Assembly: GCA_023664705.1 (NCBI GenBank)
Contig: JAMPFE010000104.1
Span: 1-5,602 of the forward strand
Origin: Lachnospiraceae bacterium
GTDB taxonomy: Bacteria > Bacillota > Clostridia > Oscillospirales > Ruminococcaceae
Direction of reading: 5' to 3'
Length of the DNA: 5,602 bases
The translations under genes were made by a program, and so were the position numbers. Shown here in pieces: positions 1 through 5,602 of the stretch. The notes below the pieces were generated by a model that did not search any database, was not told the origin of the DNA, and saw nothing but the letters and a program-made list of their open reading frames with translations. Position 1 is the first letter of the stretch. Each line of letters starts with the position of its first letter.

Positions 1-1599
1 GATCGCCCGCGCAAGGCAGAGCTTCTGCGCCTCGCCGCCCGAAATTTCCACGCCGCGCTCGTCAAAATCCTTGTACAGACAAGTCTCTATGCCGTTTTCC
101 ATGCGCGCCAAGCGCTCGCCCAGCCCCGCGCGCTCAACGCAGCTCTTCACCTGTCCGGGGTCGTAATCCGCGCTCGCCGCGACGTTCTCCGCGACGCTGA
201 ACGAGAACAGCTCCGAGTCCTGAAACACCACCGAAAACAGCGCCATATATTCCTCGTACTTGTACTTTCGGATATCTATGCCGTTGAGCGTTATCTCGCC
301 CTCGGTCGGGTCGTAGAGACGGCATAGCAGCTTTACCAGCGTGGATTTTCCGCAGCCGTTTTTCCCGACGAGCGCCATTTTCTCACCGACGCGCCATTTT
401 AAATCAACGCCGCGCAGGACGTACTGTTCCGAATTCGGATACCTGAACCACACGTTCCTGAACTCGAACTCGTATTCATCGTCGTCGCGCTTTTCGGTCG
501 GGAGCGTGCCCTTGTACTTCTCGTCGGGGATATCGAGGAATTTCAGCGCGTCGTCGAGGAATTCCGCGTCCACGAGGATATTCTCGATGCCGCCGAGAAC
601 GCCGTTTGTATTCCTCGAGCCGATAAGCCCCTCCGTTATCTTTGTGAAATACATCACAAAGCCGATTATCTCCCCGACGGACATTGCCCCCGAGACAGCA
701 CGCAGCGCCGCGAACCCGTACATCAGCAGGCTCGGCAGCAGCTGCGGCAGCACGGTGACAAGGTCTTGGCGGTACAGCTTGGCGAGAGCCTTATGCCACA
801 CGTTTACGGCACCGTTCGCGCTGTTTTCGTGCTCGCGGAGGATAAGCTCCTCTTCGGCGTAAATGCGCGCCGCCTTGCCGTTGCGGTAGTTACCGAGAAA
901 ACTGTTGACATAATAGTCGGCTATGCGCTCGTTTTGGTGCTTATCGCGGTCGTTCATAACGTCGGAATAGGTCTTGAAAACGACCCTGCTCTCGTAAACG
1001 CTGCTAAATACCCCCAACGCCGCCGCGATACCGAGCACCGCCGCAAGTCCCCACGGCGAACCGATAAAGCCCATAAAGCCCTCCGCTTCGGGGGCGGTGC
1101 GGAACATCATCGGCAGTATCATCACGATGCCTGCGACCGCTTTTACAAGCCCCGAAACAACGCAGTACAGCCCGAAGAGCGTCCTCTGCATACGCCCGTA
1201 TGCCTCGTACACACGGTGATAGGCGATATGCGTTTCGGGCTTTTCGATATGCACGTAGTCCATGTTGATGAGCTTTTCCCACAGCCTGCGCACGTTGTTT
1301 CTTCCGAGAGCACACTCGTGATAATTTTTCCGCTTATTCACCGTCGTTATAACAAGGAACAGAGCCAGGTCGACCGCCCCCGTTATTAGGATAAAAACGA
1401 TGATATCCCGCCAAGGCTCGCCGGTTATCACCTTGTCTATCAAATTCGAGGTCAGCCATACGCTGAACAGGCTCTGCGCCGTGTGCAGCGTTCTGTCCGC
1501 GATATTCCGCGCGAGCCGCCCCCTGTCCGACTCCTCGGTGAGGGCGATACAGCGTTTTACCACCTCGACGGCTTTTTTAGCTTGACTTTTATTCCTCAT
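1..1599 (-). CDS. ABC exporter half-transporter (TMD-NBD fusion), 3' end outside window
   Basis: Reading the minus strand from ATG at 1599 gives an open frame of 533 codons to the window edge with no stop; the C-terminus (Walker B, D-loop, H-loop) lies outside. Residues about 35-330 are a membrane domain with several hydrophobic helices (roughly 36-56, 65-87, 143-166, 183-200, 283-303, 308-325). The ATPase domain follows a charged linker: A-loop aromatic Y387 (FRYP), Walker A GKNGCGKST at 412-420, Q-loop Q460 (VFQDSE), ABC signature SGGEAQ at 520-525. This is the MsbA/multidrug-peptide exporter architecture: ATP-driven export across the cytoplasmic membrane, normally as a dimer. The start is supported by AAGGAGA 6 bp upstream; the nearby ATG at 1603 meets a stop after four codons. 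It lies downstream of another half-transporter on the same strand, so a heterodimer is likely. No C39 peptidase domain is present. Substrate unknown. Confidence 0.93.
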   Translation of the reverse strand, partial: MRNKSQAKKAVEVVKRCIALTEESDRGRLARNIADRTLHTAQSLFSVWLTSNLIDKVITGEPWRDIIVFILITGAVDLALFLVITTVNKRKNYHECALGRNNVRRLWEKLINMDYVHIEKPETHIAYHRVYEAYGRMQRTLFGLYCVVSGLVKAVAGIVMILPMMFRTAPEAEGFMGFIGSPWGLAAVLGIAAALGVFSSVYESRVVFKTYSDVMNDRDKHQNERIADYYVNSFLGNYRNGKAARIYAEEELILREHENSANGAVNVWHKALAKLYRQDLVTVLPQLLPSLLMYGFAALRAVSGAMSVGEIIGFVMYFTKITEGLIGSRNTNGVLGGIENILVDAEFLDDALKFLDIPDEKYKGTLPTEKRDDDEYEFEFRNVWFRYPNSEQYVLRGVDLKWRVGEKMALVGKNGCGKSTLVKLLCRLYDPTEGEITLNGIDIRKYKYEEYMALFSVVFQDSELFSFSVAENVAASADYDPGQVKSCVERAGLGERLARMENGIETCLYKDFDERGVEISGGEAQKLCLARAI

Positions 1600-1604
1600 A
1601 CATG

Positions 1605-1611
1605 TCTCCTT
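1605..1611 (-). promoter_or_regulatory. Ribosome binding site of the second ABC gene
   Basis: AAGGAGA on the minus strand, 5 bp from its last base (6 bp from AAGGAG) to the ATG at 1599. It selects this ATG over the out-of-frame ATG at 1603-1601, which would be only 1-2 bp from the site and is followed by an early TAA. Confidence 0.85.
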
Positions 1612-1621
1612 ATTTTAATTT

Positions 1622-1750
1622 GAATTTCAAAATTCCGTCACCGCATGCTCACTCCGCGCTTCGCGCTCCGTTGCGCTGCGCTGACGGAAACGGTCTCCTT
1701 GAGTGTTACCGCTTGCGACAACCCGCGCTCGTCGACACTTTTTGAAATTC
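1622..1750. repeat. Structured intergenic element bounded by an 11-bp inverted repeat
   Basis: The gap between the two ABC genes is almost exactly filled by an element whose ends are perfect 11-bp inverted repeats: GAATTTCAAAA at 1622-1632 and TTTTGAAATTC at 1740-1750. A second perfect 8-bp pair, TTCCGTCA at 1633-1640 and TGACGGAA at 1682-1689, nests inside with its left arm directly abutting the outer left arm. A 6-bp pair including one wobble (1702-1707 with 1734-1739) can form a side branch. The core 1641-1681 is GC-rich and repetitive (GCGC, TTCGCGC, CTCCG units). No credible coding sequence is present. It could be a REP/MITE-like repeat, or an RNA structure that sets relative expression of the two ABC genes. 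Base pairing is seen directly; mobility is inferred. Confidence 0.6.
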
Positions 1751-1756
1751 CTGCGA

Positions 1757-3418
1757 TCATATAACCTTGTTTTTGATTTCGGCGTCGCTGTAATAGCTGC
1801 TCTGCATTTTAAACAGCTCGGCGTAAAAGCCGCCCTTTTGCATAAGCTCCGCGTGAGTTCCCTCCTCGGCGACGACGCCGTCCGCTATCAGTAATATCCT
1901 GTCGCAGAACCGCGTGGAAGCCAGCCTGTGCGAGATGAACACGCTCGACCGCGCCCGCGAAAATTCCGCGTAGCTTAAATACATCTCCTGCTCGGCTATC
2001 GGGTCGAGCGCGGCGGTCGGCTCGTCGAGCAGCAGCACGGGAGCGTCCTTGCAGAGCGCTTTCGCGAGCGCCAGCTTCTGCAACTGCCCGCCCGAGAAGT
2101 CCGTCGCGTCGTCGAACACGTGCTTTACCAGCCGCGTGTTTTCCTTATTCGGCAGGTCCATTACCTTGTCGTAAATGCCCGATTTTTTCATGCACTCGAA
2201 CACCCTTTGCATATCCGTTTCCTCGGCTTTCTTTCCCGAAACGTTCTCCGCGACCGTCACGGGCAGCACGTCGATATCCTGAAACACCGTTCCGAAGAGC
2301 TTGAAATACTCCCGTCGGTCAAGAGAGTTGACGTTTTTCCCGTTCAGCAGAATTTCCCCCTCGGTAGGCTCGTACAGCCCGCACATCAGCTTGATGAGCG
2401 TGGTCTTTCCCGCGCCGTTCAAGCCGACCATGGCGAGCCGTTCGCCCTTGTTCAGCTTGAACGAGATGTCCTTGATAGTGGGATTTTCCGCGCCGATGCT
2501 CCCCGTCATAACAAGATAGACGATGTAGATGCGGGCGGCGGTGCTGCCTATCGCGGCGACCGCCTGCGCGAGAATATCGTGGCGGAACTCCCACGCGTCC
2601 TGCTGCTCGTTCCAGCTCTGCCGCTGCGCGTACACGCGGTCGAACACGCTCCCGAGCCACTTCTGCATTCCGAAAATGCGGATATCCTTAGCGCCGCCAA
2701 AGCCCGTGCCCGTACCGATCCGCGTGATGTAATCGAGCTGCCTGTCGAACGTCTGCCGGTTGTCGTTCATATTCCATATCCAGTTCATTTTGTGCTTATT
2801 GATGTAGTACCCCGCGACCGCCGGCACGCCGATTATCGGTATCAGCCACGGGTCGAGCATTGAAAGAATGCCGCCGTAGGCGAACACCTGAAGCGCCGCG
2901 ACTATGGAATCCTTCATAGTGCCGAGCCCCGCCTCGAAAATGCTGTGCACGGAGGAAATCGCTTTTTTCATCTTGTCGTTTATTTTGGGATTTTCGGTGT
3001 CCTCGTAGGGAACGTTCAGCTTTTTTCGCATAAGCTCCCCGAAAAAATACGAGCTGAGCTTGAACCGCCCCGCGTTCGTGATGTGCATATCGGCGGCGTT
3101 GACGACGTAACCCGCGAGTATCGAGCCCGTTATCAGAGCGGCGCAGATAAGCCCCAGCGCGAGCCTGTCCGACGTGCCGAGCGCGAATTCCACGACGTAC
3201 TTGTCCGTGTATGTCGCGAAAAGTCCGCCCGCCGTCACCGGCAGCACTTTCAGCACCATATCGACGAACAGCCCGCGCGAGTTCCGCCACGATTCGCGCA
3301 GAATGAACAGCATATTGCTCGGTATCGAATATTTGAGCCGAGACAGCTCCTCGCGGTATTTTTCCCCCGCGGCGGCTTTCTTTTCTTTGGTATATTTCGC
3401 GACTTTAACGTGTTTCAT
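1757..3418 (-). CDS. ABC exporter half-transporter with apparent in-frame internal loss
   Basis: ATG at 3418 to TGA at 1757-1759 gives 553 residues. The open frame extends 53 codons further upstream, but GGGAGG lies 8 bp before this ATG and the extension crosses the terminator. Membrane helices are visible at about 52-75, 86-108, 168-188, 190-206 and 285-306. The ATPase domain has Walker A GLNGAGKTT (332-340), Q-loop Q380, signature SGGQ (442-445), Walker B VLLLDEP (461-467), D-loop around 469-472 and H-loop H497, so its catalytic motifs look complete. TM5 runs straight into the NBD: MTGSIGA (304-310) is followed at once by ENPTIKDISF. The expected TM6, linker and first NBD strand with its A-loop aromatic are absent, about 80 residues compared with the neighbouring half-transporter. 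It probably pairs with the downstream half-transporter; function may be impaired. Substrate unknown. Confidence 0.92.
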   Translation of the reverse strand: MKHVKVAKYTKEKKAAAGEKYREELSRLKYSIPSNMLFILRESWRNSRGLFVDMVLKVLPVTAGGLFATYTDKYVVEFALGTSDRLALGLICAALITGSILAGYVVNAADMHITNAGRFKLSSYFFGELMRKKLNVPYEDTENPKINDKMKKAISSVHSIFEAGLGTMKDSIVAALQVFAYGGILSMLDPWLIPIIGVPAVAGYYINKHKMNWIWNMNDNRQTFDRQLDYITRIGTGTGFGGAKDIRIFGMQKWLGSVFDRVYAQRQSWNEQQDAWEFRHDILAQAVAAIGSTAARIYIVYLVMTGSIGAENPTIKDISFKLNKGERLAMVGLNGAGKTTLIKLMCGLYEPTEGEILLNGKNVNSLDRREYFKLFGTVFQDIDVLPVTVAENVSGKKAEETDMQRVFECMKKSGIYDKVMDLPNKENTRLVKHVFDDATDFSGGQLQKLALAKALCKDAPVLLLDEPTAALDPIAEQEMYLSYAEFSRARSSVFISHRLASTRFCDRILLIADGVVAEEGTHAELMQKGGFYAELFKMQSSYYSDAEIKNKVI

Positions 3419-3426
3419 TTCACATA

Positions 3427-3432
3427 CCTCCC
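3427..3432 (-). promoter_or_regulatory. Ribosome binding site of the first ABC gene
   Basis: GGGAGG on the minus strand, 8 bp before ATG at 3418. It decides the start: the ATG just downstream of the site (in GTATGTGA) is immediately followed by a stop, and upstream starts in the same frame have no comparable site. Confidence 0.85.
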
Positions 3433-3447
3433 AAAATCGGGACGGGG

Positions 3448-3493
3448 CGCGGCGTTCGGAGCGCAGGTGCATCAAAGCGCCGGAAGCGCCGCG
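3448..3493 (-). other. GC-rich leader hairpin of the first ABC gene
   Basis: On the minus strand CGCGGCG (3493-3487) can pair perfectly with CGCCGCG (3454-3448). Further short pairings lie inside: 3455-3459 with 3480-3485 with bulges, or GCGC 3461-3464 with 3477-3480. It lies in the roughly 100-nt untranslated leader, about 15 bp ahead of the Shine-Dalgarno. No T-run follows, so it is not an intrinsic terminator. It may be chance pairing in GC-rich DNA or an mRNA structure affecting translation. Confidence 0.3.
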
Positions 3494-3524
3494 TTTCCCG
3501 TCGGAGGTTTTCTTACCTCTCGAT

Positions 3525-3553
3525 ATAATATTACCAAAAAAACGACCGCTCGT
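3525..3553 (-). promoter_or_regulatory. Candidate activator-dependent promoter of the ABC genes
   Basis: A -10-like TATTAT sits at 3530-3525 in an AT-rich patch on the minus strand. At 17 bp spacing the -35 position (3553-3548) reads ACGAGC, a poor match to TTGACA, as often found where an activator is required. Initiation would fall near 3518, just past the T-tract of the upstream terminator, which would let the ABC genes be transcribed independently of the kinase operon. The proposed operator ends 9 bp upstream of the -35 position. Weak by sequence alone. Confidence 0.35.
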
Positions 3554-3575
3554 GTTGATTTCGGAACGAACGGTC
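3536..3575 (-). terminator. Intrinsic terminator after the histidine kinase gene
   Basis: On the minus strand GACCGTTCGT (3575-3566) pairs with ACGAGCGGTC (3553-3544) as a 10-bp stem with one T-G (U-G) wobble and a 12-nt loop. After one G comes a run of seven T (3542-3536). It begins 24 bp past the kinase stop codon, as expected for the end of the regulator-kinase operon. The 5' stem arm overlaps one half of a direct repeat proposed to be a regulator binding site. Confidence 0.85.
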
Positions 3576-3590
3576 AAAATAGGGAACGAA
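3563..3590 (-). promoter_or_regulatory. Candidate LytTR operator: 8-bp direct repeat, 20-bp period
   Basis: TTCGTTCC occurs twice in the same orientation on the minus strand, at 3590-3583 and 3570-3563, separated by 12 bp. LytTR-domain regulators (AgrA, ComE, VirR, AlgR) bind direct repeats about two helical turns apart. The second copy with its flank reads ACCGTTCGT (3574-3566), close to the ACCGTTCGTC core known for AlgR. A LytTR response regulator is encoded immediately upstream in the same orientation, making it the natural candidate to bind here. The repeat is observed; binding is inferred. Confidence 0.5.
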
Positions 3591-3599
3591 TTGCAAAAG

Positions 3600-4349
3600 T
3601 CAAACGATATTGACGGGTATCATAAGCTCCGTCGCGAAGACCCCGTCCTCGTTCTGGCGGTTTACGTAGCCGCCGTACTTTTTCACCACGCGGTCGATGC
3701 GGAACAGCCCGTAGCCGTGCAGCGACTCCGCGGAAACGCTCTCCTTGGTCGAGAGGTACGCGCCCTTTTCCTTGCGCACCCTGCCCGCGGAGTTCTGCAC
3801 CGAAAGGTACATCTGCCCCTTCAGCTTGCCGATATACACGCGCATAAAGCGTTCCTCCTCGGGGAGCGCGGCGCAAGCCTCGACGGCGTTGTCGAGCATA
3901 TTCCCGAGCACGGAGCACAGCTCCACGTCGCTCATCGGCAGCCCCGCGGGAACGTTCGCCTTGACGTTCAGCCGTATATTCAGCTTTTCGGCGACGTTCA
4001 GCTTGCTGTTGAGTATCGCGTCCGCCATAACGTTCCCCGTCTTGATGACGGTATCCACGTTGTCGAGGTCGTCCGCAAGCTGGTCGAGATATGCCGAAAG
4101 CCTTTCGCTATCGCCTTTCTCGAACCATATTTTCATATTCTGGATATGGTTTCGGTAGTCGTGCCGCCAGCCGCGTATCTGACGGTACATATTCTGTATC
4201 TCGCGCACCTGCTTTTCGATGAGTTCGCTCTGAAAGCGCTCGATGCGCCTGTCTATCATATTGTACAGAGCCCGCCGCGCCGCGAAAAAACCGAATATTC
4301 CCGCTGCCGCAAGCAGAACGGCAGCGCCGCATATAACAAAAATTTCCAT
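3600..4349 (-). CDS. Short GHKL sensor histidine kinase (AgrC-like HPK10 type)
   Basis: Sensor kinase partner of the upstream LytTR regulator, 249 residues from ATG at 4349. Residues about 3-24 form a single transmembrane helix followed by RR (positive-inside). A helical, probably coiled stretch (about 27-58) leads to the histidine box RHDYRNH with predicted phospho-acceptor H63. The ATPase domain shows the N-box LGNMLDNAVEA (148-158, N150 and N154), VQNSAG (185-190) and G-box HGYGL (211-215). AgrC proteins normally carry a multi-helix sensor domain; here there is none, so signal sensing must use the lone helix or a partner protein. The ATG is chosen because GAGG lies 5 bp upstream. A GTG at 4355 would add two residues and overlap the regulator stop in a GTGA, also a common coupling arrangement, but lacks its own Shine-Dalgarno. 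An intrinsic terminator follows the gene. Confidence 0.92.
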   Translation of the reverse strand: MEIFVICGAAVLLAAAGIFGFFAARRALYNMIDRRIERFQSELIEKQVREIQNMYRQIRGWRHDYRNHIQNMKIWFEKGDSERLSAYLDQLADDLDNVDTVIKTGNVMADAILNSKLNVAEKLNIRLNVKANVPAGLPMSDVELCSVLGNMLDNAVEACAALPEEERFMRVYIGKLKGQMYLSVQNSAGRVRKEKGAYLSTKESVSAESLHGYGLFRIDRVVKKYGGYVNRQNEDGVFATELMIPVNIV

Positions 4350-4351
4350 AT

Positions 4352-5056
4352 TCACCTCGTATAGTATGCGATAAATTTTTCGTTAACCTCTTTGTAGAGC
4401 CGCCGCGATACCGGAATTGCTCCGCCGTCGTCAAGCGAAAGCTCCGCTCTGCCGATGCTCCGCACAAAGCGCAGATTGACGATATACGAGCGGTGACACG
4501 CCGCAAACCCCTCGGGCAGCAGCTCTTTCAGGGCGCTTATCCCCGACGCGCACTCAAGAGTTTTCCCGTCGGACAGCCGCACGGCGGTCTTTTTGCCCAT
4601 AGCCTCGCAGTAAACTATCGAATCGGGGGATACGTGCACGGCGCCCTCCCCGCATTCGAGAACTATCTCGTTTTCGGGAGCGCGCCTTTTTATGTACCTG
4701 TCCAGCACCGCGAACAGCTTTTCGCGCCCGACGGGCTTCAGCAGATAGTGCAGAGCCTCGACCTCGTAGCCCTCGCTCATATATTCGGAATATCCCGTAA
4801 CGAACACGATAGGCAGCATATCGCCCTTTGCGCGGAGCTTCCGCGCGAGCTCCATACCGCTCATTCTGTTCATTTCTATATCGAGCAGCAGCAGGCTGCA
4901 CGGCTTGTCGGGGTAGCAGAAGAGGAAATTCTCGGCGCTCGCGTACTCGTCGATATCCAGCGCGAACGGCTTGTCCGCAGCCCACTCCCCGAGAAGCCGC
5001 CGAAGCTCCGCGGAGCATTCCTCGCTGTCGTCGCATATCGCTATCGTTATCGGCAT
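4352..5056 (-). CDS. LytTR-family response regulator (AgrA/VirR type)
   Basis: A 234-residue cytoplasmic transcription regulator. The receiver domain (about 3-122) has the acidic pair D9/D10, phospho-acceptor D59 in LLLLDIEM, conserved T87 (VTGYS) and K107 (YLLKPVG). The C-terminal LytTR DNA-binding domain (about 130-232) has the characteristic FAACHRSYIVNL (184-195) and IPVSRRLYKEV (214-224). Phosphorylation by the kinase encoded 2 bp downstream should promote binding to direct-repeat DNA sites. The start is ATG at 5056 with GGGAG 8 bp upstream; an in-frame 20-codon extension to 5116 is rejected because it runs through the -10 and -35 of the promoter. Length is typical of the family. Likely targets are its own promoter and the repeat before the ABC genes (inference). 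Confidence 0.95.
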   Translation of the reverse strand: MPITIAICDDSEECSAELRRLLGEWAADKPFALDIDEYASAENFLFCYPDKPCSLLLLDIEMNRMSGMELARKLRAKGDMLPIVFVTGYSEYMSEGYEVEALHYLLKPVGREKLFAVLDRYIKRRAPENEIVLECGEGAVHVSPDSIVYCEAMGKKTAVRLSDGKTLECASGISALKELLPEGFAACHRSYIVNLRFVRSIGRAELSLDDGGAIPVSRRLYKEVNEKFIAYYTR

Positions 5057-5086
5057 TTTTATCACTCCCGTGCGCGTTATGATTAT

Positions 5087-5116
5087 ATAATACAACAAAA
5101 ACCGTGATTTTGTCAA
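5087..5116 (-). promoter_or_regulatory. Strong sigma-A-type promoter of the regulator-kinase operon
   Basis: On the minus strand a perfect -35 TTGACA (5116-5111) is followed after 18 bp by -10 TATTAT (5092-5087). Transcription should start near 5080, leaving a leader of about 25 nt with GGGAG and the ATG at 5056. This suggests substantial basal expression of the two-component system. Confidence 0.85.
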
Positions 5117-5131
5117 GTGTTTTGTGATTTT
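5104..5131 (-). promoter_or_regulatory. Direct repeat around the -35 of the regulator promoter
   Basis: AAAATCAC occurs twice on the minus strand, at 5131-5124 and 5111-5104, with 12 bp between, the same 20-bp period as the repeat before the ABC genes but a different sequence. The downstream copy starts at the last base of the -35 box, a position suiting autoregulation, probably negative. The A-rich composition makes chance occurrence plausible. Confidence 0.3.
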
Positions 5132-5136
5132 AGCAC

Positions 5137-5176
5137 AATAAAATCGGCAAGCCGGATCAAATGTTCCGTGCTTGCC
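5137..5176 (-). terminator. Terminator-like hairpin overlapping the recombinase stop codon
   Basis: On the minus strand GGCAAGC-A-CGGA (5176-5165) pairs with TCCGGCTTGCC (5156-5146) as an 11-bp stem with one bulged base and an 8-nt loop, followed by GATTTTATT. The TGA of the truncated recombinase frame (5159-5157) lies in the loop. It would separate the recombinase remnant from the regulator operon. Confidence 0.6.
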
Positions 5177-5602
5177 AAATATTTTGCAGGGGAATGCTGT
5201 TGTTGTTTGAGTTTAGGCTATTTAAGGTTTTCGGAAATGGATTATACATATCGTTCAGCAAATTCTTAAACGGAGTAATGTCCATTGTCGCGCTCCGTTC
5301 GGTGTCAACGCCGTCCGTCAGAGCTATGTACCGAACTCCGTGAGAGGGGAAGAAAATCTCGGTATAGCCGCCAGTTTCGAGATAATTTCTTCCCAATCTC
5401 GACAAATCCTTTGTGATTACGCAGTTGATTTTTCCGTTCTCAATATCGTTCAGCATACGCTGAAAATCAGGTCTGTTGCTGTTCGTTCCCGTGAAACCGT
5501 CATCGCAGTAAACCGAGAACGGCACAAATCCGTTGTCGCAGGCGTAACGCGTGAGCATTTCCTTTTGGGTCTGAATGCTCGAACTCTCACAATCCGTGCC
5601 GT
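5157..5602 (-). pseudogene. Truncated large-type serine recombinase (resolvase domain remnant)
   Basis: The frame enters from the window edge, so the N-terminus with the catalytic serine is not visible; 147 residues are seen before TGA at 5159-5157. Recognisable resolvase sequence includes ESSSIQTQ (residues 5-12 of the visible part), DDGFTGTN, NRPDFQRML, CVITKDLSRLGRNY with the conserved arginines, and ALTDGVDT, ending about NDMY at residue 119 (5244). In TndX/TnpX-type recombinases of Clostridia this region continues into the recombinase DNA-binding domain. Here it switches to an unrelated Asn-rich tail of 28 residues (NPFPKTLNSLN onward) and stops. It is much shorter than the roughly 500-plus residues usual for the family and lacks the DNA-binding and zinc-ribbon parts, so it is probably a decayed mobile-element relic. 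The region is visibly more AT-rich than the downstream genes, consistent with acquisition. A frameshift with the remainder elsewhere is not supported in the following 100 bp. Confidence 0.8.

Noticed and set aside
341..1389. Plus-strand open frames across the second ABC gene
   Set aside because: The minus strand is continuously open for 533 codons here with Walker A, Q-loop and signature motifs, so these are antisense shadows.
2120..2863. 247-residue open frame on the plus strand inside the first ABC gene
   Set aside because: It lies antisense to the conserved ATPase motifs of the ABC protein and shows no domain of its own; its openness follows from codon bias of the true gene.
3419..3577. 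53-residue N-terminal extension of the first ABC protein
   Set aside because: It begins inside the terminator, has no Shine-Dalgarno, and the ATG at 3418 has GGGAGG at good spacing.
3419..3599. Possible small signal or bacteriocin precursor peptide gene between the kinase and ABC genes
   Set aside because: No short open frame with a Shine-Dalgarno, double-glycine leader or Cys/Ser/Thr-rich core was found, and neither ABC protein has a C39 peptidase domain.
3174..4364. 396-residue open frame on the plus strand, longer than the kinase gene it overlaps
   Set aside because: It runs antisense across the ABC start, the terminator and the whole kinase gene, all of which have clear family motifs on the minus strand. 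Its own translation is His/Arg/Val-rich with no recognisable domain, typical of a GC-rich shadow frame.
5057..5116. 20-residue N-terminal extension of the response regulator
   Set aside because: It would start at the -35 box and include the -10 box; receiver domains begin at MPITIAICDD as expected from the ATG at 5056.
1..5602. CRISPR array, tRNA or rRNA genes
   Set aside because: No regularly spaced repeats with unique spacers, and no cloverleaf or rRNA-like stretches were recognised by eye.

Overview
The window reads as a piece of a moderately GC-rich Firmicute chromosome, most likely a gut-type Clostridia (Oscillospirales/Ruminococcus-like). This is inferred from the strong Shine-Dalgarno sites, the AgrA/AgrC-style regulators, the paired ABC exporters and the style of serine recombinase; no marker gene fixes the species. 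Every supported gene is on the minus strand, so biological order runs from high to low coordinates.

Layout in transcription order. (1) 5602-5157: the 3' part of a large-type serine recombinase gene. It enters from outside the window and ends prematurely with an unrelated tail; its stop codon lies in the loop of a terminator-like hairpin. (2) 5156-5057: terminator T-tract, then a strong promoter (TTGACA, 18 bp, TATTAT) with an 8-bp direct repeat at 20-bp spacing around the -35. (3) 5056-3600: a tightly packed two-gene operon, a LytTR response regulator followed 2 bp later by a short GHKL sensor histidine kinase. It is closed by a good intrinsic terminator (3536-3575). (4) 3599-3419: a regulatory gap. 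A perfect 8-bp direct repeat (20-bp period) resembles a LytTR operator and partly lies inside the terminator stem; a -10-like box and a GC-rich leader follow. (5) 3418-1757: an ABC exporter half-transporter that appears to have lost about 80 residues in frame (TM6, linker and first NBD strand with the A-loop). (6) 1756-1600: a structured, inverted-repeat-bounded element filling the gap. (7) 1599-1: a second ABC exporter half-transporter with intact visible motifs, cut by the window edge just after its ABC signature.

Proposed working model (inference): the two-component system senses an unknown signal and drives the downstream exporter pair through the direct repeat in front of the first ABC gene. 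The pair would form a heterodimeric exporter for a peptide, drug or lipid. No precursor peptide, immunity protein or C39 peptidase domain is visible, so the substrate is unknown. The main points for a second look are the in-frame gap in the first ABC protein, the operator that shares DNA with a terminator, and the structured element between the two ABC genes.
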